DNA of 64,000 bases from S015-6 sp964479535 (GCA_964479535.1 CAYZMM010000001.1:186001-250000), one strand, 5' to 3'. Positions 32,313-42,143 are shown, numbered from the stretch's first letter. Notes: generated by a model not told the origin, from the letters alone. Translations and numbers: made by a program.

Positions 32313-35300
32313 GTGAATCAGGAACGGACATACGCGCATTCCCGCCGATGTGCTCGGAGACCTGCACTCGACGGCCTGTACGACCCTGCCTTCGAGCACG
32401 ACAGCTGTGGAGTGGGGTTCGTAGCTCGCCTGGACGGCAGGCCGGAGCACGGCGTCGTAGCGGACGCTGTGGAGATCCTGGTCAACCTGGAGCACAGGGG
32501 GGCCATCGGCGGGGACAAGGCGACCGGAGACGGCGCAGGCCTGCTCGTCCAGATCCCGGACGCCCTGTTCCGCGAGGCTTGCCGTGAATCCGGTTTCGGT
32601 CTTCCGCAACAGGGGGACTACGGGGTCGGCACGGTCTTCCTGCCGAAGGCGGATGCTTTTGCCGGCAAAGCCGCACGCACGCTCGAGAACCTCTTCGAGG
32701 AGGAGGGATGCGTCGTTCTCGGGTGGCGGGAGGTTCCGGTGGATGCGGGGCCACTGGGTGAGTTCGCCCGTGAGGCCCAGCCGCTGATCCGCCAGATCTT
32801 CGTGGCCCGAGGGGATCTCGACCCCGCAGGGTTCGAGCGAAAACTCTACGTGATCCGTCGCCTTGCAGAGAGAGCGCTCGCCGAGGACGGAGAGGGAAGA
32901 CCGAGCGGGTTCTATGTCGTCAGCCTTTCCGCACGAACGACCGTCTACAAGGGAATGCTGATCGGTACGCAGCTTCCTGTCTTCTACCCCGACTTGCGTG
33001 ACGAGAGGTTTCGAAGCGCCTTTGCGGTGATTCACCAGCGCTACAGCACGAACACGTTTCCGAGCTGGAGTCTGGCGCAACCCTTCCGTTTCCTCGCCCA
33101 CAACGGGGAAATCAACACGCTGCGCGGCAACGTGAATCGCATGCGTGCCCGGGAGGCGATTCTGGCATCGGACCTCTTCGGCCCGGACCTGGAGAAGATC
33201 AAGCCGGTGATCGACGAAGGCGGCAGCGATTCGGCTATGCTGGACAACGCTCTCGAGCTGCTCGTTCTCGGAGGCCGTTCGCTTCCCCACGCGATGATGA
33301 TGCTCGTGCCGGAGGCCTGGGGCAGCATGTATCTGATGGGACAGGACCAGCGGGCCTTCTACGAGTACCATTCCGCTTTCATGGAGCCCTGGGACGGCCC
33401 GGCGGCCCTCGCCTTTGCGGACGGCAGGTACGTGGGCACCGCCCTGGATCGCAACGGCCTGCGCCCTGCCCGTTACACCGTCACCCGGGACGGAAAGGTG
33501 ATCCTCGCCTCGGAAACCGGTGTTCTCGATGTCCCTCCCGATCAGATCCGGAGCAGGGGAAGGCTCAGCCCCGGCAGGATGCTTCTGGTCGACCTGGAAC
33601 AGGAAAGGATCATTCCGGACCATCAGATCAAGGCCATGATTTCCAGACAGCAGCCCTATCGTCGCTGGGTCATGGAAAACCGGATCGGTCTGCGCGGTCT
33701 CCTCATGCCTTCCCATCCCCCAAGCGAAGACCCCGAGGTCCTGCTGCAGAAGCAGCACGCCTTCGGGTACACGGAAGAGCAGCTCGGCGTGATCCTGGGT
33801 CCGATGGCGTCCCGGGGCCAGGAACCCGTCGGTTCCATGGGCAACGACGCGGCTCTGGCGGTGCTGTCGGACCGCCCTCAGCTGCTCTTTGATTACTTCA
33901 AGCAACTCTTCGCCCAGGTGACGAACCCGGCGATCGATCCCCTGCGCGAAGAGTTGGTCATGTCCCTGATGGGCTTCCTCGGCCGTCAGCGCAACCTGCT
34001 CTCGGAGACACCGGAGCATTGCCGGCAACTCAAGCTCAACCACCCGATTCTCACCCCGGAGGACATGCACCGGCTCCGCTATGCGAACCATCCGGACGTC
34101 GTTGCGGCGAACATCGACACGCTCTTCCCCTCCGGCGGGAACGGTGAAGGTCTGGCAGACGCCCTGCGTTCCGTCTTCGATCGAGCGGAGCGGGCGATTT
34201 CCGAAGGGGCCACCCTGCTGATTCTCACGGACCGGGACGTGAACGCGAAGCAGATGCCGGTCCCTTCCCTCCTGGCCGCTTCCGGGCTGCATCACCACCT
34301 CATCCGCAGGGGGCTGCGGACCCAGGCCGGCATCGTGGTCGAGACAGGGGACGCACGGGAGGTCATGCACTTCGCCCTGCTCATTGCATACGGTGCGAAT
34401 GCAGTCTGCCCTTATCTTGCTCTGGCCACGGTCAGAGAGCTGTCCGAGGCGGGCCGGCTGGAGACTTCGTCCACCCCGGAAGAGTCCCTGGACGCCTACA
34501 TCACCGCCGTGAAGAAGGGGCTGCTCAAGACCCTCAGCCGCATGGGCATCTCCACGATCCGGAGCTTTCACGGGTCCCAGATCTTCGAGGCCGTGGGCCT
34601 CGGCGAGGAACTGGTGGATCGATACTTCACGGGAACCGTGTCCCGCATCGGAGGGATCGGGTTGGACCATATCGCCCGGCAAGTGGAAGCGCTGCACCGA
34701 AGGGGCTTTCCGAACAACGGTCCCGCTTCCGGGCTTCTCGACATGGGCGGATCCTACAACAACCGAATCAACGGGGAGAAGCACCTGCTCAGCGCGGAAG
34801 CTATCTACAAGCTCCAGCAGGCGTGCTGGACGGATGACTACGACGTCTTCAAGGAATACGCCCGCATCATCGACGAGCAGTCGAGCGTAGGGGTGACGAT
34901 TCGAAGCCTTCTCCGCTTCCGGGAGTCGGAAACCGTCCCGATCGAGGAGGTCGAGCCGGTGGGGAAGGTGGTTTCACGGTTCACCACGGGGGCCATGTCC
35001 CTCGGGTCGATCTCGAGCGAAACGCACGAGGCGATCGCAATCGCCATGAACCGCCTCGGGGCGAGCAGCAACTCGGGCGAGGGAGGGGAAGATCCGCGGC
35101 GCTATCTTCCTCTGCCGGGAGGAGACAGCAGCAGATCGCGGACGAAACAGGTCGCCTCCGGTCGTTTCGGGGTCACGATCGAGTATCTCGTGAACGCGGA
35201 CGAGCTTCAGATCAAGATCGCCCAGGGCGCCAAGCCCGGAGAGGGAGGCCAGTTGCCCGGCCACAAGGTGAGCGAGGAGATCGGCCGGGTCCGCCACACG

Positions 35301-36905
35301 ACACCGGGCGTAACCCTGATCTCCCCACCGCCCCATCACGACATCTATTCCATCGAGGACATTGCGCAGCTGATCTTCGACCTGAAGATGGCCAACCCGC
35401 GGGCACGGGTCTCGGTGAAGCTGGTTTCTGCAGCCGGCGTTGGTACCGTCGCTGCGGGCGTGGCCAAGGCGAAGGCGGATATGGTGCTCATCGCCGGACA
35501 CGACGGAGGGACGGGCGCATCCCCGCTTACCGCTATCAAACACACCGGACTGCCCTGGGAACTCGGCCTGGCCGAGACGCAGCAGACCCTGGTTCGCAAC
35601 CGGCTTCGGGATCGGATCCGGGTTCAGGTGGACGGCCAGTTGCGGACCGGCCGAGATCTGGCGATCGCAGCGCTCCTCGGTGCGGAGGAGTTCGGCTTCG
35701 GCACCATCACACTGGTGACCCTCGGCTGCGTGATGATGCGAAAGTGCCACCTCAACACCTGCCCCGTTGGCATCGCAACCCAGGACAAGGAGCTTCGAAG
35801 CCGCTTCCCGGGAAAGCCGGAGTACGTCGAGCGTTTCATGCGTTTCGTCGCTCAGGAGCTGCGTGAGTGGATGGCACGACTCGGCTTCCGTACGGTGGAC
35901 GAAATGGTCGGCCGTGTCGATCGGCTCGAGCCGATACCCGCTTGGGATGGGGGCAAGGCGGCCAGGGTCGACCTGACAGGGATGACAAGGCCGGAGGGCG
36001 GCTCCCCCGGGTCCGGACGCCCGATTCGTTGCCTTCGAAGCCAGGAACACGATGTAGACAAGTCCTTTGACAGCCGGCTCCTCCCGAAGATCTCGCCCGC
36101 CCTGGAGAGGAAGGAGCCGGTCCGGATCGAAATGCCGATTCGGAACGTCCACCGGAGCATCGGGACGACCCTCAGCGGTGAAATCGCCCGACGTTTCGGA
36201 CTGGCCGGCCTGGAGGAGGATACGCTTACGTTGTCGTTGACCGGCTCGGCGGGCCAGAGTCTGGGCGCCTTCCTGGCCGCAGGAGTGACCATTCGGGTGG
36301 AGGGAGATGCGAACGACTATATAGGCAAAGGGCTGTCCGGCGGCAAGATCATCCTGGTGCCCCCCTCGGGTGCGAGATTCGATCCAAGGTCGAACATCAT
36401 TGCGGGCAACGTGGTGCTCTACGGGGCCGTAAAGGGAGAGGCTTACATCTACGGGCTGGCGGGCGAGCGGTTCGCCATCCGCAACAGCGGTGCCAGGGCT
36501 GTCGTCGAGGGGATCGGAGACCACGGTTGTGAGTACATGACAGGGGGCGTGGTGGTGGTCCTGGGCACCACGGGGTACAACTTCGCCGCCGGGATGACCG
36601 GGGGCATTGCCTATGTGTACGACGAGTCGGGCGCCTTCGACACCCGATGCAACCTCGGCACGGTCGACCTGGAAAGCGTCTGGACCGACGAGGACCAGGA
36701 GGAACTCAGGTTCCTCATCGACCGTCACGCCCATTACACCGGCAGTGTTCAGGCAGCTCGGATTCTCGATGACTGGGAAGCCTGTCTGCCCTCCTTCGTG
36801 AAGGTGATGCCGATCGACTACAGGGAATCCCTGCAGCGTATGCGGCTCCAGGAGGACCGGGATCGGGAAACGGTGTCGGCAACCGAAGAGGTCTACCATG
36901 GGTAA
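32313..36905 (+). CDS. gltB: Glutamate synthase large subunit
   Basis: A 1530-residue NADPH-GOGAT alpha subunit. The class II glutaminase nucleophile is Cys32 (HDSCGVGF), so a 31-residue propeptide should be removed. The FMN synthase domain carries SGEGGEDPRRY and GQLPGHKVSEEIG, and the 3Fe-4S motif is LGCVMMRKCHLNTCPVG (near residues 1140-1155). The C-terminal GXGXG-type helix domain contains GNVVLYGAVKGEAYIYG. It makes two glutamates from glutamine and 2-oxoglutarate. The start is GTG with GAGGTG 8 bases upstream. gltD overlaps its end by eight bases. Confidence 0.96.
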   Translation: MNQERTYAHSRRCARRPALDGLYDPAFEHDSCGVGFVARLDGRPEHGVVADAVEILVNLEHRGAIGGDKATGDGAGLLVQIPDALFREACRESGFGLPQQGDYGVGTVFLPKADAFAGKAARTLENLFEEEGCVVLGWREVPVDAGPLGEFAREAQPLIRQIFVARGDLDPAGFERKLYVIRRLAERALAEDGEGRPSGFYVVSLSARTTVYKGMLIGTQLPVFYPDLRDERFRSAFAVIHQRYSTNTFPSWSLAQPFRFLAHNGEINTLRGNVNRMRAREAILASDLFGPDLEKIKPVIDEGGSDSAMLDNALELLVLGGRSLPHAMMMLVPEAWGSMYLMGQDQRAFYEYHSAFMEPWDGPAALAFADGRYVGTALDRNGLRPARYTVTRDGKVILASETGVLDVPPDQIRSRGRLSPGRMLLVDLEQERIIPDHQIKAMISRQQPYRRWVMENRIGLRGLLMPSHPPSEDPEVLLQKQHAFGYTEEQLGVILGPMASRGQEPVGSMGNDAALAVLSDRPQLLFDYFKQLFAQVTNPAIDPLREELVMSLMGFLGRQRNLLSETPEHCRQLKLNHPILTPEDMHRLRYANHPDVVAANIDTLFPSGGNGEGLADALRSVFDRAERAISEGATLLILTDRDVNAKQMPVPSLLAASGLHHHLIRRGLRTQAGIVVETGDAREVMHFALLIAYGANAVCPYLALATVRELSEAGRLETSSTPEESLDAYITAVKKGLLKTLSRMGISTIRSFHGSQIFEAVGLGEELVDRYFTGTVSRIGGIGLDHIARQVEALHRRGFPNNGPASGLLDMGGSYNNRINGEKHLLSAEAIYKLQQACWTDDYDVFKEYARIIDEQSSVGVTIRSLLRFRESETVPIEEVEPVGKVVSRFTTGAMSLGSISSETHEAIAIAMNRLGASSNSGEGGEDPRRYLPLPGGDSSRSRTKQVASGRFGVTIEYLVNADELQIKIAQGAKPGEGGQLPGHKVSEEIGRVRHTTPGVTLISPPPHHDIYSIEDIAQLIFDLKMANPRARVSVKLVSAAGVGTVAAGVAKAKADMVLIAGHDGGTGASPLTAIKHTGLPWELGLAETQQTLVRNRLRDRIRVQVDGQLRTGRDLAIAALLGAEEFGFGTITLVTLGCVMMRKCHLNTCPVGIATQDKELRSRFPGKPEYVERFMRFVAQELREWMARLGFRTVDEMVGRVDRLEPIPAWDGGKAARVDLTGMTRPEGGSPGSGRPIRCLRSQEHDVDKSFDSRLLPKISPALERKEPVRIEMPIRNVHRSIGTTLSGEIARRFGLAGLEEDTLTLSLTGSAGQSLGAFLAAGVTIRVEGDANDYIGKGLSGGKIILVPPSGARFDPRSNIIAGNVVLYGAVKGEAYIYGLAGERFAIRNSGARAVVEGIGDHGCEYMTGGVVVVLGTTGYNFAAGMTGGIAYVYDESGAFDTRCNLGTVDLESVWTDEDQEELRFLIDRHAHYTGSVQAARILDDWEACLPSFVKVMPIDYRESLQRMRLQEDRDRETVSATEEVYHG

Positions 36906-38328
36906 GCCTACGGGATTCATGCTCTACACGCGCCGGGACCCTCGGAAACGGCCCGTAGGAGATCGTATCCTGGATCACCGTGAATTCACGGCGCCTCTGC
37001 AGGAGGCCGAACTGGAACGCCAGGCGGCTCGCTGCATGGACTGCGGCATCCCCTTCTGTCACGTCTATGGATGTCCGGTGAAGAACCTGATTCCGGACTG
37101 GAACGACATGGTTTACAGACAGAATCACCGACGTGCTCTGGACCTGCTCCACGCCACAAACAACCTCCCGGAGGTAACCGGCAGGGTGTGTCCCGCCCCT
37201 TGCGAACCGGCCTGTACGCTCGCAATCAACCAGCCTGCCGTCACGATCAAGCAGATCGAGCTACAGATCATCGAGCGGGGATGGGAAGAAGGCTGGGTGC
37301 AGCCGGAGAAGGCGGCGTTCCGAACCGACAGGAGGGTCGCCGTCGTCGGCTCGGGGCCCGCCGGCCTCGCCGCAGCGCAGCAGCTCGCACGGCGCGGCCA
37401 CGAGGTGGTCGTCTTCGAGAAATCGGACCGTGTGGGAGGACTCCTCCGATACGGGATCCCGGACTTCAAGATGGAGAAATGGATCCTCGATCGTCGGATG
37501 GAGCAGATGGTCGCAGAAGGGGTCGCCTTCGAGACGGGCGTGGAGGCGGGGGTGGACATCTCGGGCCGCTACATGCTTCGAAGCTTCGATGCCATCCTGA
37601 TCGCCACCGGCGCCGGTGCGCCGAGGGATCTCGACGTGCCGGGACGGGACCTGGAGGGAATACACTTCGCCATGGAATTCCTCGAGCAGCAGAACCGTCG
37701 CAACGCGGGCGAGATCATCCCGCCCGGGGACGAGATCCTCGCTACGGGGAAGAACGTGGTGGTCATCGGCGGCGGGGACACGGGCTCCGACTGTATCGGT
37801 ACGTCCCGACGGCAGGGGGCGAAGGAGATCGTTCAGATCGAGATCCTGCCCCAGCCGCCTGCCGAAAGGGAACCGACCAATCCCTGGCCCACCTGGCCGA
37901 GGGTATTCACGACGTCCTCCTCTCAGGAGGAAGGGTGCAGCCGCCTCTGGAGCGCGGCAACGAGGGGATTTTCCGGAACCGGAGGGAACGTTCGGAAGCT
38001 GAGCTGCATTCGTCTGGAACTCTCCGAGCCGGATGAAGCCGGTCGACGGAAGCCGCGGGAGGTTCCCGGCTCCGGTTTCGAGATCCGGGCGGAGCTCGTC
38101 CTGCTCGCCATGGGCTTCCTGCATATGGAACACGGCCCCCTCGTTGAGGAACTCGGACTGGAGCGCGACGAGCGGGGCAACATGAGGGTGGGGCCCGACT
38201 ACATGACTTCTGTTCCCGGGGTGTTCGCCGCCGGCGACTCGATCCTGGGAGCGTCGCTCGTGGTCCGGTCGATCGATTCCGGCCGTCTCGCAGCCGCCGC
38301 GATGGACGCCTACCTCACGAAACGTTGA
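36898..38328 (+). CDS. gltD: Glutamate synthase small subunit
   Basis: A 476-residue GltD. N-terminal cysteines for 4Fe-4S clusters lie in CMDCGIPFCHVYGCP and VCPAPCEPACTL. The FAD site is VAVVGSGPAGLAAAQQL (near residue 145) and the NADPH site VVVIGGGDTGSDCIGTS. The C-terminal SVPGVFAAGDSILGASLVV block is intact. It passes electrons from NADPH to GltB. The ATG overlaps gltB by eight bases, giving tight coupling. Length agrees with the family (about 470-490). Confidence 0.95.
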   Translation: MGKPTGFMLYTRRDPRKRPVGDRILDHREFTAPLQEAELERQAARCMDCGIPFCHVYGCPVKNLIPDWNDMVYRQNHRRALDLLHATNNLPEVTGRVCPAPCEPACTLAINQPAVTIKQIELQIIERGWEEGWVQPEKAAFRTDRRVAVVGSGPAGLAAAQQLARRGHEVVVFEKSDRVGGLLRYGIPDFKMEKWILDRRMEQMVAEGVAFETGVEAGVDISGRYMLRSFDAILIATGAGAPRDLDVPGRDLEGIHFAMEFLEQQNRRNAGEIIPPGDEILATGKNVVVIGGGDTGSDCIGTSRRQGAKEIVQIEILPQPPAEREPTNPWPTWPRVFTTSSSQEEGCSRLWSAATRGFSGTGGNVRKLSCIRLELSEPDEAGRRKPREVPGSGFEIRAELVLLAMGFLHMEHGPLVEELGLERDERGNMRVGPDYMTSVPGVFAAGDSILGASLVVRSIDSGRLAAAAMDAYLTKR

Positions 38329-38388
38329 AGCTACTGCGTTCCACGGAATGCGCTTGCCGTTGGTAAGGACAGGCGAAAGGTCAAAACT

Positions 38389-38727
38389 CTACTGGTTCGA
38401 GGCTTTCTTCCCTTCTCGTCTGCGCCTTTTGATACGCTGTCTCTCCGCAAAGGCGAGGCGGTTTCGCCAGCCGCGCATGTTCGCTTGGTACTGATTCTTG
38501 AAGTTCTCGATGAGGCTTCTCTGCTGTGAATTCGGGATCAACCTCTGTCGCTCGAAAAGCGACTCGATGGTCGCCTCCATTTCTCGCATGGCCTTGATTT
38601 CGCTCGCCCCGAGCCTCTTCCCGACGCGACAAACCGCGATCTCCTTCTCCTTGGTGAGCCGGAGGCGCCGGAGCATCTTCCGGAGTCGATCCAGGTCTCT
38701 TCTGGTCTCGGTGTACAGATCCTGCAT
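38389..38727 (-). CDS. Small basic helical protein of unknown function
   Basis: A 112-residue protein predicted almost entirely helical and strongly charged: RRDLDRLRKMLRRLRL near the start and a lysine/arginine-rich tail with RQRIKRRRREGKKAS. The N-terminal half could form a coiled coil. No known domain was recognised. The basic tail suggests nucleic acid or ribosome contact, but that is a guess. The ATG at 38727 has GAGG 9 bases upstream. It follows pyrD by 11 bases on the same strand, so it is probably the last gene of the rimI-pyrK-pyrD transcript. Confidence 0.6.
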   Translation of the reverse strand: MQDLYTETRRDLDRLRKMLRRLRLTKEKEIAVCRVGKRLGASEIKAMREMEATIESLFERQRLIPNSQQRSLIENFKNQYQANMRGWRNRLAFAERQRIKRRRREGKKASNQ

Positions 38728-38738
38728 GGCCTGTTTCC

Positions 38739-39710
38739 TCACCCCTCCGGACGCTGATCCAGCCGAATCGATCCGATCAGTTCCTTCACGTCGCGGATCC
38801 CGTGCCGCTCGAGGTAGCGCTCGATGCCTCTCGTGACTTCCATGCAGGCGGCCGGGTTGCGAAAGTGCGCTGTGCCCACCTGCACCGCAGAGGCGCCCGT
38901 GACCAGGAACTCGATCGCATCCTCTCCACGCAGAATACCTCCCACACCGATGATCGGGATGCGGACTTTCCCGGCCACTTCCCAAACCATTCGGAGCGCG
39001 ACCGGCTTGATGGCCGGTCCGGAGAGGCCGCCGATCACATTCGCCAGGTGAGGCCTCCTGGTCTCCGGATCCACGGACATGCCTCGAATCGTATTGATCA
39101 GCGTCAAGGCATCCGCCCCTGCCCTTTCGGCCCGTTCTGCCATGTCTACTATATCGGTGACGTTGGGCGACAACTTGATGATCAGGGGCTTGCGCGTTCT
39201 TGCGCGGAGAAATCGCACCAGGTCCTCCAGCATCTCCGGGTCGGAGCCGAAGGTGATCCCTCCCTTTCGGACATTCGGGCAGGATACGTTCACCTCGAAT
39301 CCGTGTACGCCTTCCCGCTCACCCAGCCGATCGATCAGTGTGGCGTATTCGTCGCGGGATTCGCCGAGGATGTTCACGATCAGGACGGTCTCATGGTTCT
39401 CGAGGCGCGGGAGGATTTCGGAGATGAAGGCCTCCATGCCCACGTTTTCGAGCCCGATGGCGTTGAGCATCCCGCCGCAGGTTTCGATGAGCCTGGGCGG
39501 GGGGTTGCCTTTCCGGGGCTCTACGGAGAGGCCCTTGACCACGAGGGCACCCAGGCGGTCGAGGTCGGTGTACGGGAGCAGCTCGAGGCCGTATCCGCAG
39601 GTTCCCGAGGCCGTCATGACCGGTGTCTTCAGCTGAAGCCCGGCCACATTCACCGTGGTGTCGACTCCGGGCAATGTCTCCAAGCCTCCTTGGGTCGTGT
39701 GGACCCTCAT
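38739..39710 (-). CDS. pyrD: Dihydroorotate dehydrogenase, class 1B catalytic subunit
   Basis: A 323-residue class 1B enzyme. The FMN and orotate sites are SGTCGYGLELL near residue 36, KGNPPPRLIET, and the active-site cysteine in VNVSCPNVRKGG (near residue 145). IIKLSPNVTDI, LINTIRGMSVD and IIGVGGI with GASAVQVGTA follow. The catalytic Cys (not Ser) and the presence of pyrK show the NAD-linked type. The start overlaps the pyrK stop by four bases (ATGA). The family length is about 300-310; a short N-terminal extension precedes the core. Confidence 0.94.
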   Translation of the reverse strand: MRVHTTQGGLETLPGVDTTVNVAGLQLKTPVMTASGTCGYGLELLPYTDLDRLGALVVKGLSVEPRKGNPPPRLIETCGGMLNAIGLENVGMEAFISEILPRLENHETVLIVNILGESRDEYATLIDRLGEREGVHGFEVNVSCPNVRKGGITFGSDPEMLEDLVRFLRARTRKPLIIKLSPNVTDIVDMAERAERAGADALTLINTIRGMSVDPETRRPHLANVIGGLSGPAIKPVALRMVWEVAGKVRIPIIGVGGILRGEDAIEFLVTGASAVQVGTAHFRNPAACMEVTRGIERYLERHGIRDVKELIGSIRLDQRPEG

Positions 39711-40540
39711 TCAGGGATCGCGTCCCAGGCAATCTGATCCGGGTCGAATACCGGGCCCTCGGTGCAGACCTTCCTGTACCGGACCTTGGCGGGATCCCGC
39801 TCGTCCCGAAAGGGCAGCACACATCCCTGACAGACGCCGTACCCGCAGGCCATCCGTGATTCCAGGGAGAACTGGGCCCGGAGGCCGAGACCACGAATGC
39901 GGCCGGCAACCGCCCGCAGCATTCCGGGGGGGCCGCACACGAAACAGGCGCGCGCCTCCGGCGGAGGCCCGACGTCCCCCGGGCCGAGGTTCGCCTCCAG
40001 GAGGGGCTCTACGGTGCCTTGAACCCCCTTGCGGCCGTCTTCGGTGGCGATCCGGACCACAAGCCCCTGCCGCTCGAGCGATTCGAGGGGAATCAGCTCC
40101 TTGCGGGACCGTACGCCGTACAGCAGGGTTGTCGGCTGGGACCTCCGCTGCAACAGGCGGACCAGGAGGAAGTGCACCGAGGCGATGCCGATCCCCCCGG
40201 CCACGGCGACCGCACGCACGTCCGGATCGGGCAGGGTGAAGCCTTGGCCCAGGGGGCCGAGAACTCTGAGCGGATCCCCTTCTCTTGCTCGAGAGAGCTG
40301 TCCCGTCCCTTTCCCGACCCTCCGGTAGACAATCTCCACACGGGGCCCCTCCACGTTGAATACGGCGAAAGGCCTGGGAAGAAGAGGATCGTACAGGGGT
40401 GGAACGGAGAGCATCACAAATTGCCCCGGGACCGTCTCCTCGGCCAGCCGGGGCGACGCAAAGGCGATCAGGAAGATCTCGGAAGCGATCTCCTGGTTCG
40501 ACAGAACATGGACGACCGTGGCCTCTGCGTCTAGTTCCAA
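39707..40540 (-). CDS. pyrK: Dihydroorotate dehydrogenase electron transfer subunit
   Basis: A 277-residue PyrK. The FAD domain has LPRPFAVFNVEG and the NAD domain VAVAGGIGIASVHFLL and CFVCGPPGML. The C-terminal 2Fe-2S ligands are visible as CGYGVCQGC and a later VCTEGPVF (near residues 225-260). It passes electrons from dihydroorotate to NAD. The start is TTG with GGAG 6 bases upstream, overlapping the rimI stop by ten bases. A late-step pyrimidine pair with pyrD. Confidence 0.93.
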   Translation of the reverse strand: MELDAEATVVHVLSNQEIASEIFLIAFASPRLAEETVPGQFVMLSVPPLYDPLLPRPFAVFNVEGPRVEIVYRRVGKGTGQLSRAREGDPLRVLGPLGQGFTLPDPDVRAVAVAGGIGIASVHFLLVRLLQRRSQPTTLLYGVRSRKELIPLESLERQGLVVRIATEDGRKGVQGTVEPLLEANLGPGDVGPPPEARACFVCGPPGMLRAVAGRIRGLGLRAQFSLESRMACGYGVCQGCVLPFRDERDPAKVRYRKVCTEGPVFDPDQIAWDAIPE

Positions 40541-40986
40541 ACGCCACTCCGTTGCATGATCAGGGCATCCTCACCCGTATCTCCATAGTATCTTCTTCGA
40601 ATGCCGCATACCTTGAAACCGTATTTCCTGTAGAGGGAAATGGCCCCCTCGTTCGACACGCGGACCTCGAGGAAGTAGCGAAGGACCTTCTCCCGGTCGC
40701 AGACTTCGAGGAGATGGTCGATGAGCTGCGAAGCGAGGCCCATGCGACGGAAAGAAGGATGGACCGCCACATTCAGGATGTGACACTCGTCCAGGGTGAG
40801 CCAGCAACAGACATAACCGAGGACCGACGGGGAGTCCTGTTGGCCCAGGACCAACGGGTAAGCGTGGCGCGCCTTGAGCTCGCTTTGAAAGGCCCGCTTG
40901 CTCCAGGGAGTTCTGTAAGAGGCCTGCTCGATGGCGAGGATCTCATCCAGGTCCTCTTCCGTCATCCTTCGTATGGAGAACAGCAT
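40531..40986 (-). CDS. rimI: Ribosomal protein S18-alanine N-acetyltransferase (RimI-like GNAT)
   Basis: A 151-residue GNAT acetyltransferase. It has ILAIEQASYRTPWSKRAFQSEL near residue 15, typical of RimI. The acetyl-CoA loop reads VHPSFRRMGLASQL, and VRVSNEGAISLYRKYGFKVCGIRRRYY is the RimI C-terminal signature. It acetylates the N-terminal alanine of S18, though related GNATs may have other targets. ATG 40986 is chosen; the longer frame upstream overlaps other coding material. Confidence 0.85.
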   Translation of the reverse strand: MLFSIRRMTEEDLDEILAIEQASYRTPWSKRAFQSELKARHAYPLVLGQQDSPSVLGYVCCWLTLDECHILNVAVHPSFRRMGLASQLIDHLLEVCDREKVLRYFLEVRVSNEGAISLYRKYGFKVCGIRRRYYGDTGEDALIMQRSGVWN

Positions 40987-41018
40987 CCGAACTTCCCGGC
41001 CCCTTGACCCGCCCCGGA

Positions 41019-41324
41019 TTATTCTCGGTCGGGCTCTTCCTCGCCCCAGGGCTTCGCATACCCGAAGATCGTGGAGAAAGGCTCCCGTTGCACGACCCAG
41101 AAGCAGGGCCTTGCAATGCCGTAGTCGAGGAGTACACCGACAGGGTGGACGATGTAGGCCACAATCCTGACCGGGTTTGCCGCTTTCTTCGGATCGTACG
41201 TATCGGCTTGTGCGTCTCCGACCGTCGCCGTGAACAGGATGATTCCGGCCGCGGCTGCCAGGCAAAGGGCTTGCCGGGCCCTCGTACAAAGCCTTGAAAC
41301 GGAGCTGGAAGACCGGTTCTTCAT
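41019..41324 (-). CDS. Small secreted protein of unknown function
   Basis: A 101-residue protein with a clear signal peptide (basic start, then ALCLAAAAGIILFTATVG, probable cleavage after AQA). The mature part contains NPVRIVAYIVHPVGVLLDYGIARP and ends with WGEEEPDRE. It has a hydrophobic central helix and could attach to the membrane. No family was recognised. The ATG follows GAGAGG with 3-base spacing. It lies 32 bases upstream of rimI on the same strand, 72 bases downstream of the TPR gene. Confidence 0.65.
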   Translation of the reverse strand: MKNRSSSSVSRLCTRARQALCLAAAAGIILFTATVGDAQADTYDPKKAANPVRIVAYIVHPVGVLLDYGIARPCFWVVQREPFSTIFGYAKPWGEEEPDRE

Positions 41325-41396
41325 GTTCCTCTCCCCATGGTCTGTTAAAGAGAAATGGCGGCCTCCTTCCAATGATAGGGCCGGGAGCGTGGCTCG

Positions 41397-42143
41397 TCAA
41401 TGGTCTCGGCCGTCCTGAGACGGGGACATCCTGGCGATGCTCGCCTTTGCTTCCCCGGCCTTGGAATGCTGCGGAAAATCGGCGAGCAGCGCACGATACG
41501 CCTCCACAGCCTCTTCGTTCCGGCCCATCTTCTCGTAACATCGGGCCATTCCCAGATAGGCCCAGCCGTGAAGGTTGGTCATGGATGTCCGGCTCATCTT
41601 CTCGTAACAGGATGCGGCTTCAGCAAAGTCCCCCTTTGCTTCGTAGGAATAGGCCAGCCCTTCCCATGCCATGGCAACCAGTTCAGGCTTCCGCTTTCCC
41701 TTCTTGAGAAACCCCTCGTACGTCTCGATGGCCGCCTCGAAGTTGCCTGCCTCGTAATAGCGTTGGCCGAGAAGAATCCGCGCAACGTGACTCGCCTCGG
41801 TCCGCTTGTAATTCCGGACCAGATCCTCCAGAAGGGCCTGGGCCTCGGCCGTCTCTTCCGCACTCGGCTCGGCAGATGCTGCGGCCTGCCCTTCCTCCAG
41901 GCCGGCGGCGATCGGATGGAGCAGCGACTGTGCCCGCGCCAGCATGCTCGATGCTTCCGCTTCTCTCTTTTCCGAGTAGGCGCTGACCGCCCAGAGGATC
42001 AGACCCAGCAGGATCAGCGATGCGACCCCGATGATGATCTCGCGGGTGTGGGCCTGGGCAAACTGTATCGCCCGCGCCGAGAGGGTCATGAACTCGTCCG
42101 GTTGCTTGATTTCTTTTCGGGTGATTCTCTTCGTGGTGGCCAT
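41397..42143 (-). CDS. Membrane-anchored TPR protein (YfgM-like)
   Basis: A 248-residue protein with a short cytoplasmic start, one membrane segment (EIIIGVASLILLGLILWAVSAY, near residues 36-57) and a periplasmic tail of TPR-like repeats (LGQRYYEAGNFEAAIETYEGFL, MARCYEKMGRNEEAVEAYRALL). This is the YfgM/BamD-like single-pass TPR layout; YfgM is linked to the SecYEG translocon and periplasmic chaperones. The ATG has ACGAGG upstream. It lies between purC and the small secreted protein on the minus strand. Confidence 0.75.
   Translation of the reverse strand: MATTKRITRKEIKQPDEFMTLSARAIQFAQAHTREIIIGVASLILLGLILWAVSAYSEKREAEASSMLARAQSLLHPIAAGLEEGQAAASAEPSAEETAEAQALLEDLVRNYKRTEASHVARILLGQRYYEAGNFEAAIETYEGFLKKGKRKPELVAMAWEGLAYSYEAKGDFAEAASCYEKMSRTSMTNLHGWAYLGMARCYEKMGRNEEAVEAYRALLADFPQHSKAGEAKASIARMSPSQDGRDH

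Noticed and set aside
32244..34784. 846-residue open frame antisense to gltB
   Set aside because: It is a frame shadow in GC-rich DNA. gltB on the other strand has full family motifs; the antisense product has none.
34974..36920. 648-residue open frame antisense to gltB
   Set aside because: No domain pattern; opposite to conserved GOGAT sequence.
36898..38328. Possible frameshift in gltD around the WPTWPRVFTT region
   Set aside because: On reading, the segment matches normal GltD proteins and the frame is continuous to the end.
40987..41541. N-terminal extension of the RimI frame
   Set aside because: The extra 185 residues cover the small secreted protein in another frame; RimI proteins are about 150 residues.
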